Shown one piece after another: positions 12,271-23,880 of a DNA stretch of 64,000 nucleotides (position 1 is the first letter of the stretch; each line of letters begins with the position of its first letter). The stretch comes from Carallia brachiata (taxonomy: Eukaryota; Streptophyta; Magnoliopsida; Malpighiales; Rhizophoraceae). Location of the stretch: the NCBI GenBank assembly GCA_021464245.1, contig JADCRB010000072.1, forward strand, positions 551,962-615,961. The letters are read 5' to 3'. Below the pieces are notes generated by a model. It searched no databases. It was given only the letters and a program-made list of their open reading frames with translations, and had not been told where the DNA came from. The position numbers and the translations under genes were made by a program.

Positions 12271-13053
12271 CATCATATATTTTATATTTCACTTGCAATA
12301 ATCTAATTTATAGTTACAAAGTTTTTCTGTTTTCCAAATGAGGCAACCCATGACCCTTTGTTAGAAACTTGACAGACAGTAGACATTCCATTCTTTGCTT
12401 ACCGTCCGGCATATCTTCGACCGTGAAAGGCATCCGTCCGTAGGATGCTGTCGATGCTGTTCCACCAAGTTGGTCCCTTTACCTGTTTTGATAAATCTTT
12501 TAGCTTAACTACATGGACACGTTCTAATGAAATACACGAGAATTACACAATTAATTCAATGATATTCAACGTTTTATCTCTTTTTTAGTTTTTAAAATTT
12601 AATACATTTATTACAATCTAACGATCCAAATTACTATATACTCGCCGCGAACCCACTTATACGTGTTTATAAAGTATTTTCGTAAATCTTTTGCCTGCCG
12701 AAGCAGATCCTAAAGACAACATGCGACATCTACATAAGACTACGAACATCAACTAAACACGGGTCCCAAAGCCACGGTCCATGTGTTGGAGTAAAAAGAA
12801 ATTAAAAAAAAAAAAAAAAAAAGCAGATTTCCATTCATATTCGTCCAAAAAAAAAAAGTTTCCCAAAAAAGGCATTTTCAAGAGAATGTATTTGACAGCA
12901 CTTTGTATGCAGAACGATTTTCCCACATCCACTATACAAACGAAAATACATTAGCCTGTGGTATTTACACAGATTTCTGCCAGTCTCCTTTCATTTCTTT
13001 TCTTCTCCTGTTTGTAGCTGGTTTCATCCACGAATGATCCATTCAAGCGAAGA

Positions 13054-16000
13054 TCAAGTCGTTTCATCGAACACCATTGCCTGAAGGAGCCAGCCAAAGA
13101 TATAAAGACCCAAGTCATGATATAGATAAAGAATATATGGGGAGATAATGACTCTGATCGTACCGAAAATATCCACATGGGATAATTTTGACGTATGGTA
13201 ATTAACAAATAATAGCATTTGGTCATAAAATAAAATCAGCTGCTAAGCCTAAATTTCAGCCAAACTACCCACTTGTGTAAAGACCTAAATTTCAGTAACA
13301 CGATCAGACTATCTCTTCAGTTTGCTAACGCTGAACAAACACCTCCGTCAAGAGGACCTATAGCAGCCATATTAAACATGTGCCAAATCAGCAACATAAA
13401 AAGAACTTCTGTTTTACTAATGTTTTAACAAAACGTCCAGAACCTGTCGCCTAAGAAACACTGAAATGATCCAGGAATCCATAATATGTTGTTCAACCCA
13501 AAAGAAAACAACACTTCATATGAAGAAGATGCAACTTTGTATGACATCTGGCCCAACTGCTCAAATCAGTTCGACTTAAATGCACCGCCAAAATGCCAAA
13601 AACTAACTAAAAATTAAATTTTTTGGCATTTAAGGAAAATTGCAGGTCCCTTATATTGCTCACATGAAATTTCTAAAGTAGTAGGCTACAAAGCTTTTCT
13701 TACAATGCTGTAAGAGGTTTGCAATGCAACTCCAAATGAAAGGAATTCGCTTCAAAACAGTCTCATAAGAAGACATGCAAAACACAGAACATTGACTTGA
13801 ATAAACAATAAGGAAAATTATACTACAATTCTGTTAAGTGCTTAAGATAACTGATCATGGTTGGAAGAGCTTGATACATATGACAAGGACTGGGGAAAAT
13901 CATACTATAATTCTGTTTAATTAAGATAGTCATAGTTGGAAGACTTTGACACATATGACAAGCACAAAAGCCTTGGTAAAAGCTTGGCATATACCAACTG
14001 TGAAATCAGTACTTAACCACATAAAAGAAATTATCCCTTATTGGCTATCACCTTAGGCCAGGTAACATTGGATAAAGCCAAATACCTACCAACCATTGGC
14101 AAAGCTCTACCCTATGCCTTCACGTTACATAGCTCCAAAGCACAAGCAATGTTTTGTGGCTTTGGATCGAAGGCAAATGGCAAGCAATAATATATCTATC
14201 AATTGGATCTTGGGAAACACGTGGGTCAGAATATTTATATCCAATGAACCCTCACTGCGAACAGCCATTTATACCATAATTCCAGAAGGGGAGTGAGGGC
14301 ACTACTTTGTCCTGTAATTTTACATGTGATAAACAGAAACAACCAAGTGTAAAAGACGGTCTTAGACAGTCCACAGCAAAGTAAATTGTTTGGCAGAATA
14401 GACAAACACATGCCAATGTGATACATCATGAAACGCGTAGATGAAAGATCCCTGGGATGAAAACGAAAACTAAACATGCAAGCTCACATAAAACAAAGCA
14501 AAACGAGTTACCTTGCCACAAACTGGGCAGCTATCACTTCTCTCCTTCCACTCATAAATGCAACCAAGGTGGAAATGATGAGAGCATTTTGTTATTATCT
14601 TGGGGTTCTCTGGAGTATATTCTGCAATTGGAAGGCCAAAACAAAAAATAAATAAATAAATAAATACATGAAGCAATGAATGCGTACAGTCCATCAGAGC
14701 ATGTTTTACAGCTTTTCAAATAACCTAAGAAATGTAGAATGTAGAATTAGATTTCAAGATCACACTTTCAAGTTCCACATCACTGCCAAGGTTGCAATCA
14801 AATCTTCAATTGTAACGGCCACAATATCTTCTTCATTGACCTTTGGCAGGGCTTCCTCTAAAATTAGATCCCTTTCTTAATTTTTGGTGTACTTTACAAT
14901 TAGATCCTTTGTCCGTGACTAACCTAGGTTGTGGCTAGTAAAGAAAAGGAGAATCATAGTTAATTGATTATTATAACTTGGCCTGCAAGACATGTGGCAA
15001 CATATTTCAGTAATTATTAGAAAAGCTAGCAAGGAAGAGAAGAATCATGGTTTTTATAATTTGGCCAGCAAGGCAAGAGGAAAAGGCATCCTCACGGCAA
15101 AGAATAGCTATCCTAATCTGGCTCCAAGCTACATCAAAAAAATATTACCTTCAAGACACGTTGGACAGACATCCTCGTCTTCTGATGTTGAATAAATGTA
15201 TCCCATTCCAAATGTTGTTTTTGCAGAAGAGAACTTGATTGAGGATCTAGTACGCTGGTCCTTGGATCCTTCTTGACAGGAAGCATTCCATTTGTCTCTT
15301 GTACTCAAGGGTTCTGAATCAGCATCATTATCACTTCTTAATGGTTCTGTTTCTTCATGTAAATTACTCGAACCCTTCTCATGTCTTGAAACCAGACCAT
15401 CACGCTGCAAGTGGAAGTGTCTGGGGTCAACATCATAAGGTAAGGGCCTTGGAGGGGAACGGTACATGTCAGAGAGAGAGTTATCAAGTGATGCAGAAGA
15501 AGTCATAGATGCTGCCCCCTGAATGGATGTCGGGACAGAATGCACTTCCCCTCTACGAAATAATGAAGTATACTACAAACAAAGAAGAAAAAGAAAAGTT
15601 GGAATTCAAACAGAAGGCAGATAGGGAAAAAAAAAAAATGCTTTTAACCCTTAATATTTTAAGTATATCATTTCACATTTTCCTGCAAATTAACTTGGTA
15701 ACTCTAATAACAGTTTTTCTCCATTTAAACAGGTTGGATATGGGGGCAAAAAGAGAAACTATTCACCTTTCATATTTATTATAGCCTAGACAACAATGGA
15801 CTTGGGCCCATAATGGACACTTCCCATACTAGGAGACAAATAGCTAGAAATACTTTATCCCACATTCCCTTTTGTTTCTAACACTACACGAGCACTCTCA
15901 GAAATCTGACCCTAAAAAGTTGACCACCCATACCACCGCAGACAATGGGGCAAAATGGAGATGTCCAAGGCACATGTCTAACAATGAAAAATTACTTAGT

Positions 16001-16616
16001 GTTGGCAAATGGAATGGGTAGACAGCACCATGCCTCTAAAGCAATATCAGTGACAAACCCCTTTGCTTACATATCATACTCATTCAAATCTCAATCTTCA
16101 AGAAGGAACTAGTGCAATTATGCAAATCCCTTTCCCAATTCAACCACAATATGCTCCAATCTCTTCTCCGAACCATCTATTGTGATTCCCATTATGCCAA
16201 AAAGGGTCGACTATAGACAAAGTCTTCATATTGCACTACCCACAAACATTGTGATTTGTGAGCTCCAAACCAGCATTTTAAGTGTTGGCTAAACCGCTCA
16301 CGCACACAAAATGAGATAAAGTTCCATCAATAAAGTTAGACAATGACAATATACAATAGTTGTCAATGTGATACTTTATCAAATCCTCCATTTACATTGC
16401 CACAAGTGTGAGCACAAAATGCCATTTGATGTGACGAAAAATTTTTTAAAGACAAAGTGGTGGGGAGGAAGGGCATGATAGCAAGAATAAACATACCACA
16501 TGTAGGAAATTCTGGGCAAAGCAACTGAGACACATGCAGTTTCTATATACAGAACTGTTAGGATTCATATAATCCTCAAAATCCTCAGCATGCAAGCAGC
16601 AACAAACAGAACCCAT
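13054..16616 (-). CDS. RING-H2 E3 ubiquitin ligase with N-terminal lipidation motif
   Basis: Predicted RING-type E3 ubiquitin ligase of the Arabidopsis At3g02290/At5g15790/At5g38895 group (from memory). Four coding exons on minus: 16497-16616, 15149-15572, 14512-14621 and 13054-13080, giving 226 residues in one unbroken frame. The N-terminus MGSVCCCLHAEDFEDYMNP has Gly2 and three adjacent Cys, a typical N-myristoylation plus palmitoylation arrangement, so membrane attachment is likely. A Ser-rich, probably disordered middle follows. The RING-H2 ligands are C176, C179, C194, H196, H199, C202, C213 and C216. The protein ends MVFDETT, characteristic of this group. An upstream in-frame stretch (MEGIEKKKKG...) precedes the chosen ATG; the MGSVCC start is preferred because the family begins there. 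A likely 5'-UTR intron ends near 16879 (TGCTGCAG acceptor). The 5' half has a broken second copy at 54.6-57.2 kb. Confidence 0.93.
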
Positions 16617-18290
16617 ATAGTTAGCTCCAACCCCTTTCTTCTTCTTCTCAATGCCTTCCACGAAAATTATCCGCTCTCACAAACAAAACTCAATGCCACT
16701 AAGCACAATCATCAAGCACTATTCTCTTGAAAGCTAAAAAGAGAGTGAGAGAGGACTCTAACTCGCAGAAGTTCGATTGACCCTGCGAACCAGTAACCCC
16801 CTCTATTATTTACAAAATTCCAAGCGCCTTTTGAACTGGGTCAACCACAATGCGCAGATGGCCAATACTCCTTCACCTGCAGCAGAAATTAGAACATGCA
16901 CTTAAGGTTTCTCACATTCCTGACCGAAGCTAAGCAAATAGCAAACATCCATCTCGCTAAAATTGTGATCAAAGTTCCCAGTCAGAAAATGAAAGAAAGA
17001 AATTAAATTACAAGATACACTACATAAAGTGAAATATGAAATCTTTGATTCCTAACTGTAATTGCGTGATCAGTATAAGGTTATAATTCATATTAACTCA
17101 CAACCCAGCCAAAAGGGACCAAGCAATTGCCATAATTATTAATACTCCGAGCTTTTTCTCCGCAAATTTCCTTGCTTTTGCAGTAAAAGGACCAAGTTTT
17201 TTTTTTTTTTTTCCTTCATATGCTTTTCCTTAAAAATCAGGAACATGGTTGTTTTCCTTAATGATACTTAACATTTCCCACAATCAATTTTTAATACTGA
17301 GAGCTTTTTCTCCACAAATTTCCTTACTTTGGCAGTAAAATGACAAAGTTTTCTTCTTTCATACACTTTTCCTTAAAAATCAGGAACATGGCTGTTCTCC
17401 TTAAGGAAAATTAACATTTACAATCTACTTTCTCTCTTTTTTTTTTTTTTTTTAAAAAAGCCAACCAGGAATATCCCATAAATAACAACATGCAAACAAT
17501 AAAACCAAGCAATTCCATCTTGTGCATCCAAAGCAAGGAGGGAACACCCAAATTAAAAAAAAAAAAAAAAAGATAATCACATTATGTCCACAACCCAGAA
17601 AGAAACAAAGAGAGAGAGAAGTCAATGGAAATAAAGAAGATCAACCCAGAAAAGCACGTCAATGATTAAAACGAAACAGACCCATATGAGATTACCAAGT
17701 TTTGAAGCAATATATACCAAAGAAAAAAAAAGATAACTGGAAGAGGAACAGATGATTACAGAGGAGAAGAAGACATAAAAAGGCCCATTTTTTCCTTTTC
17801 TTTTCGGTGAGAAACCCCTGAAATTCGGTATTTTAATTTAGAGAGAGAGAGAGAGAGAGAGAGAAGAGAATGGATACTTCGAAAATCGGATATTTTTTCA
17901 GCTTTTAAGATAAGAATTAGACACTTAATAAATATTTTTTCTCACGCTGGTCTACATTTATATTCATAAATTTTTTTATTTAAATATATATATTTTTATT
18001 TATTTATTTTATATTTAGTATCAATATTAATGTCAGAATAACGTTTTAGAGACTATTTATTGTACACTTATATCTACTAAATACGTAATAATTAGTATTA
18101 GATACATATTATATTTTACACGGTATTATTTATTCGTGTCGAAAAATTCTTTTTTTTTACGCAACATTTTATTTTAATTTATTCGGCGAGAGAGGCTATG
18201 AGAGAGAGCGGGAGGCACCGCCTCTCTTGTCTCCAGCTTTGGGTGGACGATAAAGTCAACAAACTTTGGCCTTTTAAAAAAAAAAAAAAA
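16617..18290 (-). promoter_or_regulatory. 5' UTR, probable leader intron and promoter of the RING gene
   Basis: Read on the minus strand, a leader just before the ATG is preceded by a TGCTGCAG acceptor near 16879 and then by T- and A-rich intron-like sequence. A (GA)n tract at about 17840-17865 lies near the probable 5' end of the transcript. The whole stretch reappears at about 55.1-57.6 kb, split there by a mobile element. Confidence 0.5.
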
Positions 18291-19240
18291 CATTTTTAAT
18301 AATTTTTTATGAATATTATAATTGATCAGCTACGAGTATATTACTCTGCAATTGCGAACACGTTGATGTACAATTGAACACTGTATCCCTTTTTTTTTTA
18401 ATAGCCAAAAAAATTTATTATATGTATATCAATCATCAAATATTTAAATTTAAAGTAATTCTTATTTAAAATTATTACGTTAAATACCGTAACTCAGTCG
18501 AGTGGTCTTCATCTTTATTTATTATTCTTATATTGAATATTTTATTGAGTTTTAATTGAATATATTAAGATAGATTTAAAAAAGCAAGCGGACAAGACAA
18601 GTGATTTTATTTTTTTTTTTTTTTTGACCAAAGGCAAGTGATACTCTTATGACATGATTTACTATTTAAGAAGTATTTTAAGGCACATTTTGTTTTAAAT
18701 AGTATTGAAATAAGTATGTAATTTATTTAATGTCTTTGAACAATTTATTTTTTTAATTTTAACTATCTAATTATACATATTGGTTTAATTATATTTTAAT
18801 TTTATCTACAAAATTTCATTAAATATTTCTATTTTAAAAAATAGATGGATATCTTTTGTTTGTAAGAAATCTTTTAATTACGTTGCAATTACAAGTTTGC
18901 TTAAAGCTAGTTCAGCACACAAGTCCGGCGGTCCTCCTTATGTCCTTTTTTTTTTTTTTTTGGTCATTCTTCGTGAATGCAGCGCAATTTACTTCTTAAG
19001 GCCACCTTTATTGTTGGATTTGAAGAATCTCTATTTTATAGAGGGAGAATTAGAGGAAAATTAAGGAGGAGGACATCAGTGAGTTCTATATTTGATAAGT
19101 TACAGTTGGGCGTGGGGAGTTTTCTTTTAGAATTGTCAATGGAAAAGTGGTAGATTTTTTATGTAAAAAAATAAATAAAAAAATTAACGAGTGATCTCTA
19201 ATTCAAGCTTACATAAACACCGATTAGTATGTTCTTTTTA
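18291..19240. other. AT-rich intergenic region between RING and AUG5-like sequence
   Basis: No coding segment is visible. It contains long T and A runs and one poly(T) micro-insertion with a target duplication at 18606-18634. Confidence 0.55.
18606..18634 (-). mobile_element. Poly(A) micro-insertion with 8-bp target duplication
   Basis: A 29-bp insert that reads on the minus strand as CCTTTGGTC followed by a poly(A) run is flanked by CAAGTGAT at 18598-18605 and 18635-18642. This is the footprint expected from target-primed reverse transcription of an extremely 5'-truncated retroposon. Confidence 0.6.
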
Positions 19241-20240
19241 AAAAAAAAAGATCAGAGCGAGGGTATTGGAGTAAATTAATTTCTCCTCCCCCAACAGGGA
19301 GTCTGGGTTTTGTAACGGTCAAATGAACATTCCCGCTGGCAAAACACTTTGCAAGTCTCCCAACATTATATAAGAAATTCTTCTCCCAACATTCCCCGTA
19401 CAAACCAACGTCCCCTTCCAATAACCAAAAAAAAAAAAAAAAACTTTGCAAATCTCCTCTTCTTTTCTCCTCTCATCCAATTTTCGTTCGATCTCCGCAA
19501 ACCCCTAATCCACAAAACGGCAATTACTGCAACCGATGCTGAGTTACTGTAGATTTTCGTGAGGCTTTCTTTTTTGTTTTTAAACAGAAAGATTAATCTT
19601 TTATTTATTTGAAGGCCCATTCTGTTGATTTTTTATGCTGTATGTTGCTTCGTATTTACAGAAAGATTTGTCATTCTGCCGATCTTTATTATTCTTTTCT
19701 TTCGTTTCTCAATGAGTCGTCTTTATTCAATTTTCTCCTTCCTGATTTAGCCTTTCTCTCTCTGTTTTTTTTTTGCCTAAGTTATGTTGGTGGTCAATTT
19801 TTTGGCACCCGAACGTTCTTAGTTTGCCCCCATCTTGTAATCAATTGGTGGTACTGTTGTTTTTCTGTTTAGAATCTTTCTTTTTTTTTTTTTTTTCTCT
19901 GTCTATGGGATTTTTTTTTCCTCTTAAAAATCGCTCTTTAAAAGAATTTTTTGGGGTTTTTCTTTCATATATAGTGGATTTAATTTTAGTGACTTTGTTA
20001 AGAGGAAAAGGAATTGGTGGCCAAGAAGGCGGCTGGGGAGAGTTCTGGTAGTGAGGCGGCCGGCCGGTGGGGAGAGTAGGGAGGCGGCATTGAAGGAACA
20101 GCAATTCGCGGCCAAGAAGCTAGAGAGGTTGAGGAACACTGTTAGAGGCAGAGGAAGGAGTTGTGGGCTAGAATGGTGGAGGTTTCGAAGGAGGAGACGG
20201 AGAGGAAGAGAATGCTGACGTGACGAGCATTCGAAAAACA
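19240..20240 (+). pseudogene. AUG5: AUGMIN subunit 5 (AUG5) 5' fragment, copy 1, start codon deleted
   Basis: AUG5 is a subunit of the eight-protein augmin complex that recruits gamma-tubulin to microtubules. Here 19240-20000 matches the untranslated leader of the second copy at 58.3 kb. The text then jumps, so that about 620 bp present in copy 2 is missing, including the ATG and the EWLQKEMG segment. The remaining coding-like stretch (about 20070-20230) reads EAALKEQQFAAKKLERLRN, then after a one-base deletion RQRKELWARMVEVSKEE and ETERKRML, matching the family's N-terminal coiled coil. Further exons of AUG5 were not found downstream. The piece sits next to the RING and DsbA genes, the same neighbours as in Arabidopsis from memory. 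It is a non-functional remnant. Confidence 0.75.
19361..19442 (+). mobile_element. Short poly(A)-tailed retroposon with about 15-bp target duplication
   Basis: An 82-bp segment ending in about 19 A is flanked by ACTTTGCAAGTCTCC (19346-19360) and ACTTTGCAAATCTCC (19443-19457). The homologous duplicated locus near 58.39-58.43 kb lacks a comparable segment, which supports insertion. The source RNA is unknown. Confidence 0.55.
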
Positions 20241-22005
20241 CATGTTTGGGCTTGATTTCATATCTTGATGTTTAAGTTGGTTATCTATGTTTAGCATTTT
20301 CAAAATTTTAAGAAATGTGCGTTTAGTTGCTTTATAATTGGAGTTATGTCCGGTAAGAATAGATGCAGGATCTCCGAAATCTGTTAGTTTTTGATGTGAG
20401 CAATGGCGTGATTGCCGTTAAGGAAACAAGGAATGAAATAGAAAACTTAGAAAGTATGGGATTTTAGTGGATTAGGGGAGAATTGCATAGGAAAACATGG
20501 CCTGAAATAAGCTTAACATCAAAAAGTCTCTTTCTGGATCAATATGCGGCTGAACAAATTTTGGTTCTGACTTCTGAGATCGTGAGCAAAAGGTTGCAAG
20601 ACGGGGCCTTTTTGTCATAAAGGCTCCGTTTGAGTTAATTTTGTTATAAAAAAAAAAAAAAAAAAGTCAAGACGCTGGCATTTAATTAAGAAGCTGGCCC
20701 TTGACCAAGTCTTATAAATAAATAAATAAAATAAGATATAATATTAGGACCCAAAAAACCGTTTTTTGAATTTTCTAGCCGTTATGAAGAAATTTCATTA
20801 GGGAAGCCTTGTTGGTTGATAGAAATCCCCAACCCCCAGGGCTTTAGGAATGCTAATAATTCGATTTTATAAGAAAACGCCTGTGAGTCGGTGATTACTC
20901 GGCCCGTCCTCTCTCTCTGTATATATTCAATTCCCTTCCCACTTGGCATCTCCTCTCTCTCTCTCTCTCTGTCTCTCGAGTTCTCCTCCTCTGTTTTTCT
21001 TTGTAAACATTGGGAGAAACAGCATATTCGTGTGTGTTTCTTCTTCTTTCTATTATTTCTTGAATTACTTGTGATTATGATGTCCTATTCTAATTTTCTT
21101 TATCATTGGCTTGTTCTTGACGCCAATCGATGATGATTAGCAAGGAGTTACTGTTTTCGGTGATTCATTGGGGTTTTTGGTCGTCTTTTCACTCCAAGTA
21201 CCAGATTCCAAGAATTGCTTCTCAGAATTTCCCCGAAAGATGAGTATTTTCTGAACTTTTAACATTATTAATCAATTCCACCAATGTGTGTATTATTACT
21301 TTCTTGATATTTTCTGCTCTCAGTTCCACCAAAAATCCCACAATGTTTTCCTTTTCCTCGTAATTCCTCTGTTGTTTTAATTCCATTTTCTAAATAAGGG
21401 TTGCATTTTCTTTTTCTTTCTGAAAAATTTTTTACATCAATTTTTTTTTCTTTGGCTCAGTATTTTACGTGTTTGTTTTGTAATTTTGCAGAGGATTGCG
21501 AACTCGCTGCGGTTTTGTCTCTCAGAATTATTGCTTGTCAGAGTTAAACCCCAAAGATAGTTTCTTTCTGAACTTAAAACTATTAATCAATTTCAAGAAT
21601 ATATTTTCTTTAGGTTTTCTGAATCAGGGATGCATTTTCTTTCCTTTTCTTTCCTTTTTGTCTCTCAATATTTTAAGTGCCTATTTTGTGATCTTGGAGA
21701 GGAAGGGATCTCAAGACTGCGTCAGATAAACAGCTTGATGACAAAAGATCATAGAAAAGAAAACAAGTCCACGCCTTTCTTCTTTCGTTATTATTATTAT
21801 TATTTTTTTTTGTTTATTTCTCCTTTTCTTTGATAACATTCTCGTAAACCTCTTCTTTCCTTTTCTTTCTGCTGCTTTTCAATTTTGCCCTTTACTAGCT
21901 AATAGAAAAAAGCTATGGAAGACGCATCTATTTTTCTACGGAAGGACAGGAATGGAAGAAAAAAGGACAGGGATTGAATTTGCCGCCAATGAGTGTAGTT
22001 GTTAT

Positions 22006-22010
<5 letters not shown>

Positions 22011-22039
<29 letters not shown>
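22011..22039. repeat. (TA)n microsatellite
   Basis: Uninterrupted TA dinucleotide run in array unit 1; the other units lack it at the matching place. Confidence 0.95.
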
Positions 22040-22042
<3 letters not shown>

Positions 22043-23850
22043 ATTCTTACAAATACTGGGTCCAGGTTTGCCTTGGTGTTGACAACCGAGCACCTTTACA
22101 AGAAGCACAATAGTTTCCGACCCACTTGACAAAAAGGTGCAACGTCCAGCAAAAGATCTTGGATTTGAGAGAGAGAAAGTTTAAAAACGTTTCCAAAGTG
22201 CAGTTCTTGGGTAAAATTCTTAGATGCTAGACATGTATATAGTAAATATCGTTTACTTTTAGATTCATTTGGGTATAAACTTGTAGAATATAGATCATGT
22301 GAAGTTCCAAGCATAGAATAGAAGAATATACTGATCATGAATTATCCATGTGCTCCAGGTACTATGTGGGCTGATGCTGATGGCGAGATAATCATCTTCT
22401 AGTAGCCTTACTTCAAGTGACAGGGCAGTGCCTAACCTGTTGTTTGTGTTGATTAAATATGTTGCCGATAGTTTATTGTATCCTCATTGCTGTAATTTTT
22501 TTTTTTTTGATATTCTAGGTGGTTGAAGAGATATAGTTTACAACTATGTCAGCAAGTGCCGTTGCTCGAGGATATCAATTATTTCTTCTACTCCACCTTC
22601 ATACAACTCTAGTCATTTGAACTGAAACTTGAAATCGAAATGCTTGCACATATGTTTGATAATTCCAAGCGTATCTTTATGAATTTATTTTTGTGTTTTT
22701 GGTTGCAAGGAAGTGGTCATGATGATTGTGGAGTATCATGTTCTGCTTTGCTTTTTTTTTTTTTTTTTTAATTTTATTACGTTGTTTTCAAATGGTGAAC
22801 ATGTACAGTTGAAAGAATGGGTGAGATAGAAAGACTTTGTCATGGCAAGAACTGAACAGGAAGTTTGGTGTCAAATTGGGCAGAATGTAGAGGATATAAA
22901 TGTCTTCTTTCTTAACTCGGTGGCTGAGTTTGTTGTGAAATACAAATTTGGTGAAGAGAATGTGCCTACCTCTACAAACGGATATATCATAAGGTTTTTT
23001 GTCGAGATTACTGAATCAAGGGCCAAGAATTTTTGTCATGTATAAGTAGTCTTCTTATGTTCTCATTTTGTGATTTTCATAGCTGTCTTTTTAGTTTAAC
23101 TTCATTATATATTGAATCAAATGTATATAATACATGTATGATAGAATGAATGTGCAAGTTTTTATAGTTTCCCAATCTTAATTAAGAACGATCATGAAGA
23201 ATGCTGCAGACCACCCTGTGAATCGATTGTTCTGAGTCCTGAAAAAACAGTAACACTTTTTTTCCCAACTCCCTACTTTTCATTTTTCTTTCCGGTCCCT
23301 TTTTTTAAGCTCATAACGAGACAGTTATTTTCTGAAATTGTTGCTGTTGGTCTTGAGAAGATAACACAAACTTTAGCGGAAATGATTGTCTACCCAATGA
23401 GAACATATGTTACAAAGGTTGTCGCCGAACAGAAAAGTTCCAATGCTTGGTCCACCGGATAATGGAAAGGTCATGTATGTTGATGCAGTTGCTTCGCATC
23501 CCAGAAAAATCCTCTGCTGTTTTAACAGCTTTATACAGTGGATTCAAGGTTTCGTTCTGGTTTTCCTTTTTCATTATTGATAAATGTTTGAAGTTTCTAT
23601 TTTAACAGGTTTGGTGGGATACAAGCATTATTGGATCTCTTTGAATGATTGTTACAGAAAATGAATCAAGCAGGGTTTTTCTTCAAATTGTCTGCTGGTA
23701 GCTCCTGTGTCTGTGAAGTATCATAATTGTAGGTTCTTCCAGTTCTTCATGCTGTATTTAAAAAGGAATTTTGGTGTACATAGATGTGGCAATCACTTGA
23801 ACCTTTAACGTTTCATGATGGGAATGCTTTTTCAGGTGAATGAAAAGAGA

Positions 23851-23880
23851 TCATCTTGACCAAAAAAAAAGAGAGAGAGA
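23851..23880 (+). mobile_element. Poly(A) micro-insertion in array unit 1
   Basis: The sequence TCATCTTGACC, then nine A and a GA tract, interrupts a segment that is continuous in unit 2 (about 31979-32003, GAATGAAAAGAGAGCATTCT). The paralogous empty site shows that about 30 bp was gained here. The target duplication falls in GA repeats and cannot be delimited exactly. Confidence 0.55.

Larger units (their letters stand above)
10818..13053. other. AT-rich intergenic region between DsbA-like and RING genes
   Basis: No coding segment with family features is visible. The stretch is mostly A/T-rich, with an AACGG motif cluster at 11.77-11.95 kb and a hairpin-forming inverted repeat near 12.1-12.27 kb. 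The last part (about 12.9-13.05 kb) is likely the 3' UTR of the minus-strand RING gene. Confidence 0.6.
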
